From Streptomyces sp. NBC_00286 (GTDB taxonomy: Bacteria; Actinomycetota; Actinomycetes; Streptomycetales; Streptomycetaceae), in assembly GCF_036173125.1 (NCBI RefSeq), contig NZ_CP108054.1:992001-1056000 (forward strand): 64,000 nt of DNA, given 5' to 3'. Each line of letters begins with the position of its first letter. The first letter of the stretch is position 1. The notes beneath the pieces are model-generated. The model saw nothing but the letters and a program-made list of their open reading frames with translations. It was not told where the DNA came from and made no database searches. The position numbers were made by a program, and so were the translations under genes. Positions 34,480 to 44,357 of the stretch are shown piece by piece.

Positions 34480-34775
34480 ATCACCGCGGCCTCTGTACGG
34501 AGGTGTCCGGCGGCGGTGCCAAGTCGTCCATGTCGACAACTCCCATGCGCAGGTAGCGGGTGGCGGCGTCCTGGGGCAGGCCGTAGAGGAGTTCATAGGT
34601 GATCTCGCCGTTCTGGTCGGCAAGTTGGGAAAGGAGCTGAGGGCCGGCGCTCGTGCGGAGCCAGTACCGCGCGGACGCAGTCGCCGACGACGCAGCGGGT
34701 TCACTCGCCCGTGGCGTAGATGTCGCCGGGGAAGCCGCAGCGGCGGCGAGCGAAGTCGAGGTGGGGCATGCCTCA
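34480..34775 (-). pseudogene. Tyrosine-recombinase N-terminal zinc-finger remnant
   Basis: Minus-strand frames together resemble the N-terminal part of Streptomyces integrase-like proteins: a zinc finger piece RRCGFPGDIYATGE, then stop, then TRCVVGD (TGA stands where Cys is expected before TRC), and in the next frame YWLRTSAGPQLLSQLADQNG, LLYGLPQDAATRYLRMGVV. The usual protein continues into a phage integrase domain, which is absent. Frame changes and the nonsense codon mark it as decayed. Assignment is from pattern memory, not from a search. Confidence 0.5.
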
Positions 34776-34857
34776 CCCTGGCCGGCGAACTGATCGCCGG
34801 TGATGTCCAATGCGGCAGCGCCCCTGACTGTCAGTGGCGCGTGTCAGGATCTTCCGC

Positions 34858-37800
34858 ATGACCGTCACGCTGCCTCCAACGCCCAACTCCCTTGCGCCGT
34901 ACGTCGACTGGGTCCTCGTCCACGACGCGGGCGCCGAGCCGGCCGCGCGCGAGTTGATGGAGGTGGTCGAATCGGGCCTGCTGCGGGCGTACGAGAAGCC
35001 GGGACGGTTTCTGGACGACATGACCTGGCGGGCACGGCGGTTGCCTCCGGCGCACCTGCCACCGTTCTGGGACTCCCTCGCCCACCGCATGAGCTTGTCG
35101 TTCCCCAAGCAGGCGAGCCGCGCGTACGCCCTCGCCCGGAAGGCCGAGCAGGACCATGCGCTGCCCGTGGACATGGACCGGCTCAGGGAGAACGCGCTGC
35201 TGTTCGCGCGGGCCGGTGCGCTGCCCGCCAAGGAGTTGACGGCGCAGCAGCGCCGGCTGGCGGCGACGCTGCCGCCGGAGCGGGCGCACCAGGAGCTCGT
35301 ACGGCTGCTGGAGGCCTGGGCGGCCTCCCCCGGTGACCTCCCCGCCGACCTGGCCAAGCTGATCCGTGCCTCCGCCCGGGCCGCGGGGCTGGGCACGGAC
35401 GAGGAGGCCCGGCTGCTGGGTGTGGCGCTGCGCGGGGCACGCGGCAAGGCGGTGCCGAGCGCCCTGCTGGACGCGGCGGCTGTCGTACTGGCGGAGCATC
35501 CGCAGGGTGACGCGGTGAACGCGGTGCTGGTGGACCTGTTCCCGCCGACGCGTGCGGACGGCGCCCCCTGGGTGCGTCTGCTGCTGCGCTGCGGAGCGGC
35601 CGAGTCGGTGGCGGCGGGGCGCATCACCCCGGAGGGCGGGCTGCCCGCCTGGCTGAGCCGGTTCACCCGGGAGTACGCGTACCAACAGGTTCCGTACGGT
35701 GGTATCTCCCGTCAGCCCATGCCGCCCGAACTGTTCGAACTGCTGGCGCTGTTCGCCCCGCGCCTGCGCGCGGCGGGCGAGCCGGTGCGGCTGCACGAGA
35801 CCAAGTGGCGGCGCCACACCGATATCGACGCTGATCTGCTGGACGCCTGCCTGGCCGAGGGCATCGAGGTGCACGACCCGGGCGAGACGGTAATGCTGCG
35901 GTTCTGGGGCGACGACTCGCGCCGTGATCTGAAGGCGGTGGCCGCGCATCCGGTCTTCGGCCGCCGCTTGGAGGGCACGGTTCACGAGGGCCTGCACAGC
36001 CCGCATTGGGGCCCGCGTGGAGGCGGTACGGCGATCACCCGGCTGCCGGGCAACGAGGGCATCGCCGCCGAAGTCCTGACCCGGATCAACAGCCTGCTCG
36101 ACGCGCTGCGCGGCGGCGGGCTCGGCGCCGCGCAAGAGGCGGTCGACGAGCTCGCCACCCTCCTCGACCGCCCCACCGCCACCGCGCTGGACGGCATCGA
36201 GGAGGCCCTCACCGCCCTCGACCTGACCGGCCCGTTGACCCGCGCCCTGCGGGCCGGGCTGCCGGAGGAGCTGGCCTGGCCCGCACTGGAGGACGCCCTC
36301 ACCGAGCTGCCCCTCGCCGAGATCACGGCCGTCACCTGCACCTGGCCCGTGCTGACGCTGTACTCCCACGACCGGGCCATCGCCGTCGACCACGCCGGTC
36401 GCCGCGCCTCCTGCACCTTCCGCATCCCGGACGACGCGACCCTGCACACCGTGCACTACGTGGGCGGGAAGTTCCTGGTCGGCTGGACGACGGACGCACA
36501 ACGCTATTTCAGTGACCGCGCGTTCTGGGCGGACGCCCCCAACGAGGTCTTCGAGCCGGAGAACGCCAGCGGCATGGTGCCGTACGGCGGCTCCATCGAC
36601 GGTGCCCTCGGCTTCCAGTTCGAGACCGCCGACGGTGACGGCCGGCACGACGGCGAGCGGGTGCTGCGCCCCGGCGGCCGCGAGGGCATCGACAACCACG
36701 AACTGCAGATGTCGGACGGCAAGCGGGTATGGAGCGCGAGGGTGTATGGGGACGGCTGGGCCCGCGTCGACCCGGCCACCGGCGCCCGCACCGAGGACGC
36801 CACCCTGCCGGACTTCCCCGGCACGGGCACCCTGCCCCCGGGCACGGCGGTCTTCAAGGAAACCCTTTCCCTGGCCCCCATGCCGCCGGGCGCCCCCGAG
36901 TCCCCGCTGGGACAGGCCGGTTCCCTGGTCGGCTTCCGGGTGCTGTTCCGTACGAAGTACCGGAACAACGCACCCGACCGCTTCATCCTGGAGGGAATCG
37001 ACGGACGCGAGGCGACCTACCGGGTCTCCCGGCAGGGCCAGGATCCGTGGGGCATCCTGCGGCTGCCCGAGGGCGGCGAGGACGGCGTGCTGGCGGAGCA
37101 GATCAACGTCCGGTGCGTCGCGGTCGAGGACGGTTCGCTGCTGTGGGAGGCCCGCGGTTTCCCGGACCCCAAGCACCCGTGGCACAAGCCGTCGGCCGCC
37201 GCCGGACCCATGCCGTTCCCTCCGCCCGCGTACTGGCACTTCCTCGTCCCCCGGGACCCGGCGGCCTCGGCGGCGCTGCGTGCGGTCGACGACGAGACCG
37301 TACGCAGTCTCCTCGACTCGCAGGCCGGCCTCACCGACGTACTGCCGGAGCTAATACCGGAGTTGACGGACTCTGACCTCCGTGAAGGCGTGCTGCGCGC
37401 GATCCGCCTGGCCGCCGACGTGCGGCGCCGCCGCGAGGAACTCTCCCGGCGCGTGAGCATCATGCGGTCCGGACCCGCGGTCACGCTGAAGAACCCCGTA
37501 CCCGACACGGAGTTGACCGTCGCACTGCGCGGCCTGCGGGACGAACCCGGGCACTACAAGGCCCCCAGGCCGCAGCCGCGGCCCGCCATGCTCACCGCTC
37601 TGGCCGCCGACGGCCGCCATCTGCGCGGCGAGATCGACGACGAGACCCGCCGACTCGCGCCTCCGGCCCGGCCCCTCGACTGGACCGTGCTGCTCGGCTG
37701 GATCGACGCGGTGGCATGGCGAGCGCTCATGTCCACGACCGCCGATTCCGAACGGGCCTGTCTGCTGGCCCTGCTGGAGACCTGGCGCGAGCAGCCCTTC

Positions 37801-39414
37801 GCGGAGCGTGGCAGCAGTTGGCGCACAGGGCAGGCACCGGCGCCCGCACTCGCAGCGCACCGGGCGGAGGGTTGGGTGATCGCGTCAGGTCCACCGGACG
37901 ACCCGGGTGTCAGGGATGACGCCGGGGAGCGCTTCGTCCAGCGGGCCACGGACCCGGCACCCGCGGAGGCGACCGGGTGCAGGACCGTCACGCTCACCCG
38001 TGACGACTCCGCCCGTCTTGCCCGACTGCTCGAACTCCTCGCGGCCCAGGGCCCCTTGCGCCTCTCCCCCGCCGCGCTGCAGGCGTTCTCCCGCCGTACG
38101 GGCGTACGGCGGGCCATCGCCGCCCTGACGCTGGGCGGCCTGCCCTACGGCGCCGGGAAGGAGTACGAGAAGCTGCTGCGGTCGGCGCCGTACAACGCGA
38201 GCAAGAGCCTGGTCTGGGCCTACGGCGACTACCGCCTCGGGTCCTCCGGCCGCGTGTCCGTCCTCGCGGCGGGCCTGCCGGACGACCCCGCCGAGTTGCC
38301 CGGCCTGTGGACGGAGGACGGTATGGTCGCCGCCGCCGAGCGCATGGCGGATGCCTGGAACGGCCTGGTCGGGCGGACCCCGTACGTCGACGAGGACCTG
38401 GCCGACGGCCTGGAGACCGACCTCGCCATCACCGGTGACTGGGCTCACCGTCTCGCGACGGGCGCCGCGATCCCCGCCCAGGACAAGGGGTTCGCGCTGG
38501 TCGAGGGCAGCGTCTCAGGCCACTTCGCCCTGCACCGCGACGAGTCCGACGGCACGACCGGCTCCTGGATCAGCTCCGGCGACCTGCCGCACGTGGTCCC
38601 GGCGACGGCCCTGGTCTGGGCGCTCACCGAACGCCCCGTGGGCGACCCGTCCGTCGCCTGGGCCACCGGTCTGTACGAAGACCTGCGCACCCTGCTGGAC
38701 TCCCCGACGTACCTGGTCCCCCTCACCCCCCGCCCAGACCTCGCCGCGTCCGTGGCGACGGACCCGAACTTCAAGCCGTACGAAGGCCGTTTCCACCTGC
38801 GCAGCCGGCCCTATCAGCCGGGCGGTCACACGCTCCCGACGGCGTACGACAACGGCAGCCTCGTCGTCACCATCCCCCACGGCCAGGTCTTCCTCCGAGC
38901 CTCCACCCCCGACGCGACCCAGCTCTACACCCCGGACGGCGGCCTGGCCCGCATGGTCCAGCGCGCCGCCACCACCCCGGTGCCGCCCGGCTCGTACGAA
39001 GCCAACCCCCTGCTCAGCGTCCCGGCCCTGGTCGGCGAGGTCGCCACCACCCTCTCCCTCGACGAGGACGCCGCCGCCCTCTACCTCCAGCTCCGTACCC
39101 TCGCCCACCCCACGGACCGCAACATCCGCCGCTGGAACGCCTGGTCCCCGGCCCGCCACAAGGCCGCCCAGTCCGCCCTCGCCGCAACCGGCCTCACCGA
39201 GACCGCCAAGCGCCCCCGCGCGGGCCGCACCGCCTTCGTCCCCGGCCCTTGGACCGACCTCAAGGCCCCGCACACCCCCCTGGAGACAGCCAAACTCACC
39301 TCGTACGGCGCCCCCGACTCCCATGGCAAGGAGGTGTACGGCCCGTTCTGCCGCCTGATCTCCCCGCTCCCCCTGCACGAACAGTTCGCCCGGGCGACCT
39401 GGGCGAGAAGGTGA
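34858..39414 (+). CDS. Very large uncharacterised protein (1518 residues)
   Basis: ATG 34858 opens a 1518-residue ORF of normal Streptomyces codon use with no signal peptide and no predicted membrane helix. It begins SLAPYVDWVLVHDAGAEPAA, is helical over the first ~450 residues, has beta-rich segments at about 490-700 (ITAVTCTWPVLTLYSHDRAIAV, YVGGKFLVGWTTDAQRYFSD), more helix after 800, and ends with a Trp/Arg-rich region (RNIRRWNAWSPARHKAAQSAL). I see no nucleotide-binding or metal motif. The general layout recalls large DUF4132/MolR-like proteins but I cannot assign it. GTG 34834 is an alternative start. Confidence 0.85.
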   Translation: MTVTLPPTPNSLAPYVDWVLVHDAGAEPAARELMEVVESGLLRAYEKPGRFLDDMTWRARRLPPAHLPPFWDSLAHRMSLSFPKQASRAYALARKAEQDHALPVDMDRLRENALLFARAGALPAKELTAQQRRLAATLPPERAHQELVRLLEAWAASPGDLPADLAKLIRASARAAGLGTDEEARLLGVALRGARGKAVPSALLDAAAVVLAEHPQGDAVNAVLVDLFPPTRADGAPWVRLLLRCGAAESVAAGRITPEGGLPAWLSRFTREYAYQQVPYGGISRQPMPPELFELLALFAPRLRAAGEPVRLHETKWRRHTDIDADLLDACLAEGIEVHDPGETVMLRFWGDDSRRDLKAVAAHPVFGRRLEGTVHEGLHSPHWGPRGGGTAITRLPGNEGIAAEVLTRINSLLDALRGGGLGAAQEAVDELATLLDRPTATALDGIEEALTALDLTGPLTRALRAGLPEELAWPALEDALTELPLAEITAVTCTWPVLTLYSHDRAIAVDHAGRRASCTFRIPDDATLHTVHYVGGKFLVGWTTDAQRYFSDRAFWADAPNEVFEPENASGMVPYGGSIDGALGFQFETADGDGRHDGERVLRPGGREGIDNHELQMSDGKRVWSARVYGDGWARVDPATGARTEDATLPDFPGTGTLPPGTAVFKETLSLAPMPPGAPESPLGQAGSLVGFRVLFRTKYRNNAPDRFILEGIDGREATYRVSRQGQDPWGILRLPEGGEDGVLAEQINVRCVAVEDGSLLWEARGFPDPKHPWHKPSAAAGPMPFPPPAYWHFLVPRDPAASAALRAVDDETVRSLLDSQAGLTDVLPELIPELTDSDLREGVLRAIRLAADVRRRREELSRRVSIMRSGPAVTLKNPVPDTELTVALRGLRDEPGHYKAPRPQPRPAMLTALAADGRHLRGEIDDETRRLAPPARPLDWTVLLGWIDAVAWRALMSTTADSERACLLALLETWREQPFAERGSSWRTGQAPAPALAAHRAEGWVIASGPPDDPGVRDDAGERFVQRATDPAPAEATGCRTVTLTRDDSARLARLLELLAAQGPLRLSPAALQAFSRRTGVRRAIAALTLGGLPYGAGKEYEKLLRSAPYNASKSLVWAYGDYRLGSSGRVSVLAAGLPDDPAELPGLWTEDGMVAAAERMADAWNGLVGRTPYVDEDLADGLETDLAITGDWAHRLATGAAIPAQDKGFALVEGSVSGHFALHRDESDGTTGSWISSGDLPHVVPATALVWALTERPVGDPSVAWATGLYEDLRTLLDSPTYLVPLTPRPDLAASVATDPNFKPYEGRFHLRSRPYQPGGHTLPTAYDNGSLVVTIPHGQVFLRASTPDATQLYTPDGGLARMVQRAATTPVPPGSYEANPLLSVPALVGEVATTLSLDEDAAALYLQLRTLAHPTDRNIRRWNAWSPARHKAAQSALAATGLTETAKRPRAGRTAFVPGPWTDLKAPHTPLETAKLTSYGAPDSHGKEVYGPFCRLISPLPLHEQFARATWARR

Positions 39415-39505
39415 GCCGTGTCTTCTTCACCACCGCCCCCGCCTGACCGCGGGCACACCACACGCGGCACACACACCGCACCACACACAGCACAGAGCAC
39501 CGAAC

Positions 39506-40414
39506 ATGCAGATCCTCGTCGTCGGCGCCACCGGCTATGCCGGCCGGCGCGTCTCCGCCGCCCTGGCCCGTGCCGGCCACCGCGTCCTCGGCCTGACCCG
39601 CGACACCAGCGGCCAGGCCGCCCAGGACCTCACGATCAACGAAGTCACGCCCGTCAAGGGCGACTTCACCAAGCCCGAGACCTGGCGCGGCCACCTGGAC
39701 GGCACGGACGCGGTCGTTCACCTGCTCATGGAGATGAGCGACCCCTTCGGCGGCGACCAGCGCCTGTTCGCCGAACTCGTCGCCGCTCAGGAGCGTGACG
39801 CGCGCCGTCGGCACCTGGTGTTCACCACCGGCATCTCCTCCTACGGCCGCACCGGCCTGCCGCTGATGGACGAGAACACGCCCGGCATCCCCGAAAGTCC
39901 CCTCGGCTTCCGCTTCGCGCTGGAGAAGGAGCTGGCCGCCAGGGGCCTCGCGCACACTGTGGTCCGCCCCGGTTTCATGTACGGAGGGCCCGCCACCACC
40001 TCCATGACCGGCGAGTGGTTCGCCGCCGCCGAGGCAGGCAAACCCGTTTTCTACGGCGACACCGCCAAGCGCTGGAGCTGGGTCCACGCCGACGACCTCG
40101 CCGACGCCTACGTCCGTATCCTCGACAACCCGGCCGCCGTGGACGGCGAGGTGTTCGTCGTCGCCGACGACCAGCGCCTGACCGCCCTGGACGTGCAGCG
40201 CGTCGCCCTGCGCGCGGCCGGCTACACCGGCGAGATCACCATGGAGACCGCGGAGGCCGGCGGGATGATGCAGATGGCCGCCGACCAGGACGAGCTCGTC
40301 ACGAGTGCGAAGGCCCACCGCCTGCTCGGCTGGCGCCCCCGCCACACCTCGTTCACCGACAACCCCGAGCAGCACTACCGCGCATGGAAGGCCAACCAGT
40401 CGAGCACCGACTGA
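39506..40414 (+). CDS. NAD(P)-dependent atypical/extended SDR oxidoreductase
   Basis: The 302-residue protein has the N-terminal dinucleotide fold ILVVGATGYAGRRVSAALARAGH (residues 3-25), a second strand-turn DAVVHLLMEMSD, TTGISSYGRTG near 112 and LAHTVVRPGFMYGGPA near 150. The YxxxK catalytic motif is not clear (FRFALEKELAA), so it belongs with NmrA-like or atypical extended SDRs. The segment before the start, 39455-39505, is a CA-rich tract. A bidirectional terminator lies 116 bp after its stop. Substrate unknown. Confidence 0.85.
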   Translation: MQILVVGATGYAGRRVSAALARAGHRVLGLTRDTSGQAAQDLTINEVTPVKGDFTKPETWRGHLDGTDAVVHLLMEMSDPFGGDQRLFAELVAAQERDARRRHLVFTTGISSYGRTGLPLMDENTPGIPESPLGFRFALEKELAARGLAHTVVRPGFMYGGPATTSMTGEWFAAAEAGKPVFYGDTAKRWSWVHADDLADAYVRILDNPAAVDGEVFVVADDQRLTALDVQRVALRAAGYTGEITMETAEAGGMMQMAADQDELVTSAKAHRLLGWRPRHTSFTDNPEQHYRAWKANQSSTD

Positions 40415-40530
40415 AACACGTGCGGGGCAAAGCCGCACACCAGGTTGCGCCCGGCCAGCGCCGCGGCCACAGGCCCCTGAGGGCATGACGCGCCGTGACG
40501 GCACGACGCACCGGCAGCACTGGCCGCAGT

Positions 40531-40564
40531 CGCCGAGTAGTTGAGGAACTACCGCTACTCGGCG
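40531..40564. terminator. Bidirectional hairpin terminator
   Basis: A perfect 10-bp stem (40531-40540 with 40555-40564) surrounds a 14-nt loop; a nested alternative hairpin, GTAGTT with AACTAC, shares its bases. It lies between two convergent genes, the SDR (stop 40414) and the APC permease (stop 40614), so it can serve both. Confidence 0.7.
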
Positions 40565-40613
40565 AACCGCCAGGTCCCTCATTGACGGATGCGCTGGTCA
40601 ATTGGCTTGTCGG

Positions 40614-42008
40614 TCACGTGCTTCTCCCTGTGGGGTCTGAAGACGCGTCAACTGGTGGGACGGCGGCCAGGGCCGGAGTCGCGCCATCCGGTGTCGTCTC
40701 GGCGGACGTGGCCCGGCTGGAGCGTCGGCCGCCGAGCCTGAGGTACAGCAGGGCGGCGCCGGTGACCACGAGTGGCCAGAGGAGGTACTGGCCCGACATG
40801 AGGAGCATGATCACCACCGCGACGAGGGCGACGAGTGCCGCCGTACGGGACTTGCCCCGTTTCGGGAGCAGTCGTAGCGCGGCGGCCACGCCGACGGCGT
40901 ACACCGTGACGAACGAGCCCGTGGTCAGCAGCACCAGTGGGCGGGCACCCAGGCCGGTCGCGGTCACGGTGGCCAGTGACAGCAGGGCGAGTGTGGAGAT
41001 GACGCCGAGGCTGCGGCGCGGTACCTCGCCGGCCGTGCTACCGCGGGTGAGCCAGGCCGGCAGCGCCCCGTCGCGGCCGAGGGCGGCGCCGAGCTTGGCG
41101 GCGCCCGCGAAGTAGGCGTTCATCGCTCCGAGGGTGAGCAGCAGCGCCGCTATCGCGGCCAGCAGCCGGGCGTTGCCTCCCAGGCCCTGGGCCATCAGCT
41201 CGCCGAGGGGCGCTTCGGCGCGGGCGGCGTCCGGCCCCAGCACCGTAATGACGGCGAAGGCAACCGCCAGGTACAGCACGCCGACGATGACGACCGCGGC
41301 GGTCGTCGCCCGCGGCAGGTCGCGGCTCGGGGAGCGGAACTCGCCCGCCAGGTGGGTGATCGCCTCCCAGCCGGCGAAGCTCCACACCAGCAGGGCCGCC
41401 GCCGGTGCGATCGCCGTCCAGCCGTGCGGTGCGAAGGGCCGCAGATTGTCGGTGCTCGCGTGCGGCAGCGACAGGGCCACCGCCACCAGCAGCAGGGCGA
41501 CGAGCAGCACGGCCAGGGCGAACTGGAACCGCCCGGTCACCCGCACCCCCACCGCGTTGGACGCGGTGACGACCACCATCAGCCCAGCCGCCGTCACCGT
41601 GGTAGTCGTCTGCCCGCCGCCGAGGGCCGCGGACACGTAGGCGCCACCGAAGAGGGCCGCGGCGCTCGCCCCCGGGGGCACCGCGAGGTAGAAGCACCAG
41701 CCGACCACCGCCGCCGAACGGTCACCGAACGCCAGGCGCGCGTAGTGGGACACCCCGCCCGCGTCCGGATGCCGTGCGCCCAGCGCCGCGAAGGTCGCCG
41801 CCAGCGGAGCCGACAGCAGTACGAGCGCGAGCCACGCGAGCAGCGAGGCGGGCCCGGCGGCCTCGGCGGCGAGCGCGGGCAGGGCGATGACTCCGGTGCC
41901 CAGGACCGCGCCCACGTACATCGCCGTGCCCTGCATCGCGGTGAGCCCGCCTGACGGCCGGCTCTTCTTCGTTTCGCTCGCCTTGGTTTCGCTCGTGTCG
42001 GGGGTCAT
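40614..42008 (-). CDS. APC-family amino acid permease
   Basis: About 464 residues with 11-12 membrane helices. Helix 1 carries the APC GTGVIALPAL segment (GAVLGTGVIALPALAAEAAG near 25-45); further marks are GVSHYARLAFGDRSAAVVGWCFYL, LVWSFAGWEAITHLAGEF (the EAITHLAGEF segment, near 200) and the EAPLGELMAQGLGG loop. It resembles YjeH-type amino acid exporters/exchangers. ATG 42008 is taken; GTG 42038 would add ten residues. The gene is divergent from a GlxA-type regulator at 42080, across a 71-bp gap, and is the likely target. Confidence 0.9.
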   Translation of the reverse strand: MTPDTSETKASETKKSRPSGGLTAMQGTAMYVGAVLGTGVIALPALAAEAAGPASLLAWLALVLLSAPLAATFAALGARHPDAGGVSHYARLAFGDRSAAVVGWCFYLAVPPGASAAALFGGAYVSAALGGGQTTTTVTAAGLMVVVTASNAVGVRVTGRFQFALAVLLVALLLVAVALSLPHASTDNLRPFAPHGWTAIAPAAALLVWSFAGWEAITHLAGEFRSPSRDLPRATTAAVVIVGVLYLAVAFAVITVLGPDAARAEAPLGELMAQGLGGNARLLAAIAALLLTLGAMNAYFAGAAKLGAALGRDGALPAWLTRGSTAGEVPRRSLGVISTLALLSLATVTATGLGARPLVLLTTGSFVTVYAVGVAAALRLLPKRGKSRTAALVALVAVVIMLLMSGQYLLWPLVVTGAALLYLRLGGRRSSRATSAETTPDGATPALAAVPPVDASSDPTGRST

Positions 42009-42079
42009 AGAGAGAGGGTTCCTGAGCATGATCAGCACTCACAAGCGGCAGAAACGACATGGTGCGCTAAATTTCTGCC

Positions 42080-43090
42080 ATGCAGCGACGACATGTGGTG
42101 GCCGTCGCCGTGACCGACGGCGCCCCCACCTTCGAACTGGCCGTCCCTTGCGAGGTGTTCGGCATCGACCGCAGTGATCTGGTCGATCCCTGGTACGAGA
42201 TGCGGCTGTGCGCCGCGCAGCCCGGCACCCTGCGCACACCGACCGGCCTCATCGTGCCCACCCCGTACGGCCTGGACCAACTACCCGAGGCCGATACGGT
42301 GATCGTGGCCGCATGTTCCCGGGCCGTGCAGCTCGATCCTCCTGCCGGCCTGCTGCAAGCGGTGCGCAGAGCCCACGAGTTGGGCCGGCGCATCGTCTCC
42401 ATCTGTTCCGGCGCCTACGTGCTGGCCGCAGCAGGACTGCTCGACGGGCGGCGGGCCACGACGCACTGGATGAACGCGATGGACTTCAGCCACCGCTTCC
42501 CCGACGTCGAGTTCGACCCGACCTCCCTCTACATCGAGGACGGCACCATCCTCACCTCCGCCGGCACCGGTTCCGCCATCGATCTCTGCCTCCACCTGGT
42601 TCGCCAGGACTTCGGCTCCGCGGTCGCCAACGAAGTGGCCCGGCGCATGGTCGTACCGCCGCACCGCGAGGGCGGACAGGCCCAGTACGCGCGTCCGCCC
42701 GCCCGGGTACGCAAGACGAGCGACACCCTCGCGCCCGTCCTGGAGTGGGCCCGCCGCCGCCTGCACGAACAGCTGACGGTGCCGCAGCTCGCCCGGGAGG
42801 CAGGGCTGAGCGAGCGCACCTTCGCCCGCCGGTTCCGCGAGGCACTCGGCAACACGCCCCTGCAGTGGATCCTGCAGGAACGGGTCCGGCTCGCCCAGGA
42901 GTTGCTGGAAACGACCGACGACCCGGTGGAGAGCATCGCGCAACGCACCGGCTTCGGCAGCGCCACCAACCTCCGGTACCACTTCGGCCGGCTGACCAGT
43001 GTCTCTCCGCAGACGTACCGCCATGTCTTCCGCCACCGCGCGGCACAACAGCGACGCGGCACGTCGGCTTCCGGGTTGCGCGCCGGTTGA
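42080..43090 (+). CDS. GlxA-type AraC-family transcriptional regulator
   Basis: A 336-residue protein with an N-terminal DJ-1/PfpI domain (VVAVAVTDGAPTFELAVPCEVFG; RIVSICSGAYVLAAAGLLDGR with the Cys near 113) and a C-terminal AraC module with two helix-turn-helices (VPQLAREAGLSERTFARRF; VESIAQRTGFGSATNLRYHF). This is the second such regulator in the window (the other is at 26298), and both sit divergently beside a transporter gene. It probably controls the APC permease at 40614-42008. The stop is 43 bp from the convergent monooxygenase gene. Confidence 0.92.
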   Translation: MQRRHVVAVAVTDGAPTFELAVPCEVFGIDRSDLVDPWYEMRLCAAQPGTLRTPTGLIVPTPYGLDQLPEADTVIVAACSRAVQLDPPAGLLQAVRRAHELGRRIVSICSGAYVLAAAGLLDGRRATTHWMNAMDFSHRFPDVEFDPTSLYIEDGTILTSAGTGSAIDLCLHLVRQDFGSAVANEVARRMVVPPHREGGQAQYARPPARVRKTSDTLAPVLEWARRRLHEQLTVPQLAREAGLSERTFARRFREALGNTPLQWILQERVRLAQELLETTDDPVESIAQRTGFGSATNLRYHFGRLTSVSPQTYRHVFRHRAAQQRRGTSASGLRAG

Positions 43091-43133
43091 GCACGCCGGA
43101 CAAGACACCACACGTACGGCACCGAACGTGGAG

Positions 43134-44357
43134 TCATGTCATCGACATGAACCCGGGCAGGGTGAGCGCCGAGTGGGCCGGGCGGCTCTCCGCGGAAGGC
43201 ATGGTGCTGAGGTTGCGCAGCATGTCGTTGCGCTGTTCCAGAGCGTGGGCGGTGGTGGGGAAGAGTGTGGCGTCGCCCTCGCCGACCAGCCCCTGGTTCA
43301 TCGTCACGAACTCGCGGGTGGTGTGTTCGTAGGCAGCGAAGCCCGTGGTGTGATCGCGGTCGGCCAGGGAACCGGCGAGCATGTACGCGCCGACGAGCGC
43401 GAGGCTGGTGCCCTGTCCGGTGAGGAACGAGGGTGCGTACGCGGCGTCGCCCACGAGCGCGACCCTGCCGCTGGACCAGCGGGGCATGCGGATCTGGCTG
43501 ACCGCGTCGAAGAACAGGTCGTCCGCGTCGCGCAGGGCGGCGAGCATGCCGGGGACCTGCCATCCCGCGTCGGCGAAGACCTTGGCGACCAGGGCCCGTT
43601 GGGCTTGCGGGTTGCGGAATGCGTCGTACGGCGGTTGCGGGTGGGCGAAGTTGAGGAAGGCGTGTACTTCGTCGGTATCCCCTACGGCGTAGAGGGCCGC
43701 GGCTCTGCCCGGGGTGTTCCACATCAGGGTCTCGTGGGAGAGGCCGAGGGTGTTGCGCATGGTGAACACGGCGAAGCAGTAGCCGAGGTAGCGGTGGAAC
43801 TGTTCCTCGGGGCCGAACACCAACTCCCGGGTGCGTGAGTGCAGTCCGTCCGCGCCGATCACCATGTCGAACGTACGGCTGCCGCCCCCGCGGAAGGTGA
43901 CGTCGACCCCGTGGCCGGACTGCTGGTCGAGGGTGTCGATGGAGTCGTTGAACAGGAACTCCACGTCGTCGCGGACCGCCGTGTAAAGAGCGCTGGTCAG
44001 GTCCCCGCGCCGTACCTCCAGGTCCTGTCCCGCGACTCCGCCGGTGACGGTGTGCGGGTTGACCGAGGCCACCTCGCTGCCGTCTCCGTCGAGGAAGGTC
44101 AGCCGGCGTAGGTCGATGTGCGCGTCCTGGAGTCGCGGGAGGATGCCCATCCTGCGGACGACCTCGAGTGCGGTGCCGCGTACGTCGATGGGGTAGCCGC
44201 CGTCGCGAAGGGTGCCCGCCTTCTCGACCACCGTGACGGCGAATCCGTAGCGGTTCAGCCAGTACGCGAGGGCGGGTCCCGCGATGCTGGCCCCGGATAT
44301 CAGGACCGTGCGCCTGGGCGTAGAACGGATGTCCCTCAACTGATCGGTGCGGGTCAT
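43134..44357 (-). CDS. FAD-dependent aromatic/TetX-like monooxygenase
   Basis: The 407-residue protein has the FAD-binding GxGxxG-type fold (VLISGASIAGPALAYWLNRYGFAVTVVEK, residues 18-47), the DG motif (DMVIGADGLHSRTRELVFG near 165) and the GD motif (RVALVGDAAYAPSFLTGQGTSLALVGAYML near 300). It belongs to class A flavoprotein monooxygenases that include Tet(X)-like and polyketide hydroxylases. Its start overlaps the MFS stop by 4 bp, with AAAGGAG inside the MFS gene, so it is co-translated with a drug-efflux-type transporter under a TetR regulator. A role in detoxifying the transporter substrate is inferred. Confidence 0.92.
   Translation of the reverse strand: MTRTDQLRDIRSTPRRTVLISGASIAGPALAYWLNRYGFAVTVVEKAGTLRDGGYPIDVRGTALEVVRRMGILPRLQDAHIDLRRLTFLDGDGSEVASVNPHTVTGGVAGQDLEVRRGDLTSALYTAVRDDVEFLFNDSIDTLDQQSGHGVDVTFRGGGSRTFDMVIGADGLHSRTRELVFGPEEQFHRYLGYCFAVFTMRNTLGLSHETLMWNTPGRAAALYAVGDTDEVHAFLNFAHPQPPYDAFRNPQAQRALVAKVFADAGWQVPGMLAALRDADDLFFDAVSQIRMPRWSSGRVALVGDAAYAPSFLTGQGTSLALVGAYMLAGSLADRDHTTGFAAYEHTTREFVTMNQGLVGEGDATLFPTTAHALEQRNDMLRNLSTMPSAESRPAHSALTLPGFMSMT

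Noticed and set aside
34831..37239. 802-codon open frame on the minus strand across the large plus-strand gene
   Set aside because: It mirrors the 34858-39414 gene, has the low-information Arg/Gly/Gln-rich composition of a GC-driven shadow, and shows no domain or ribosome site.
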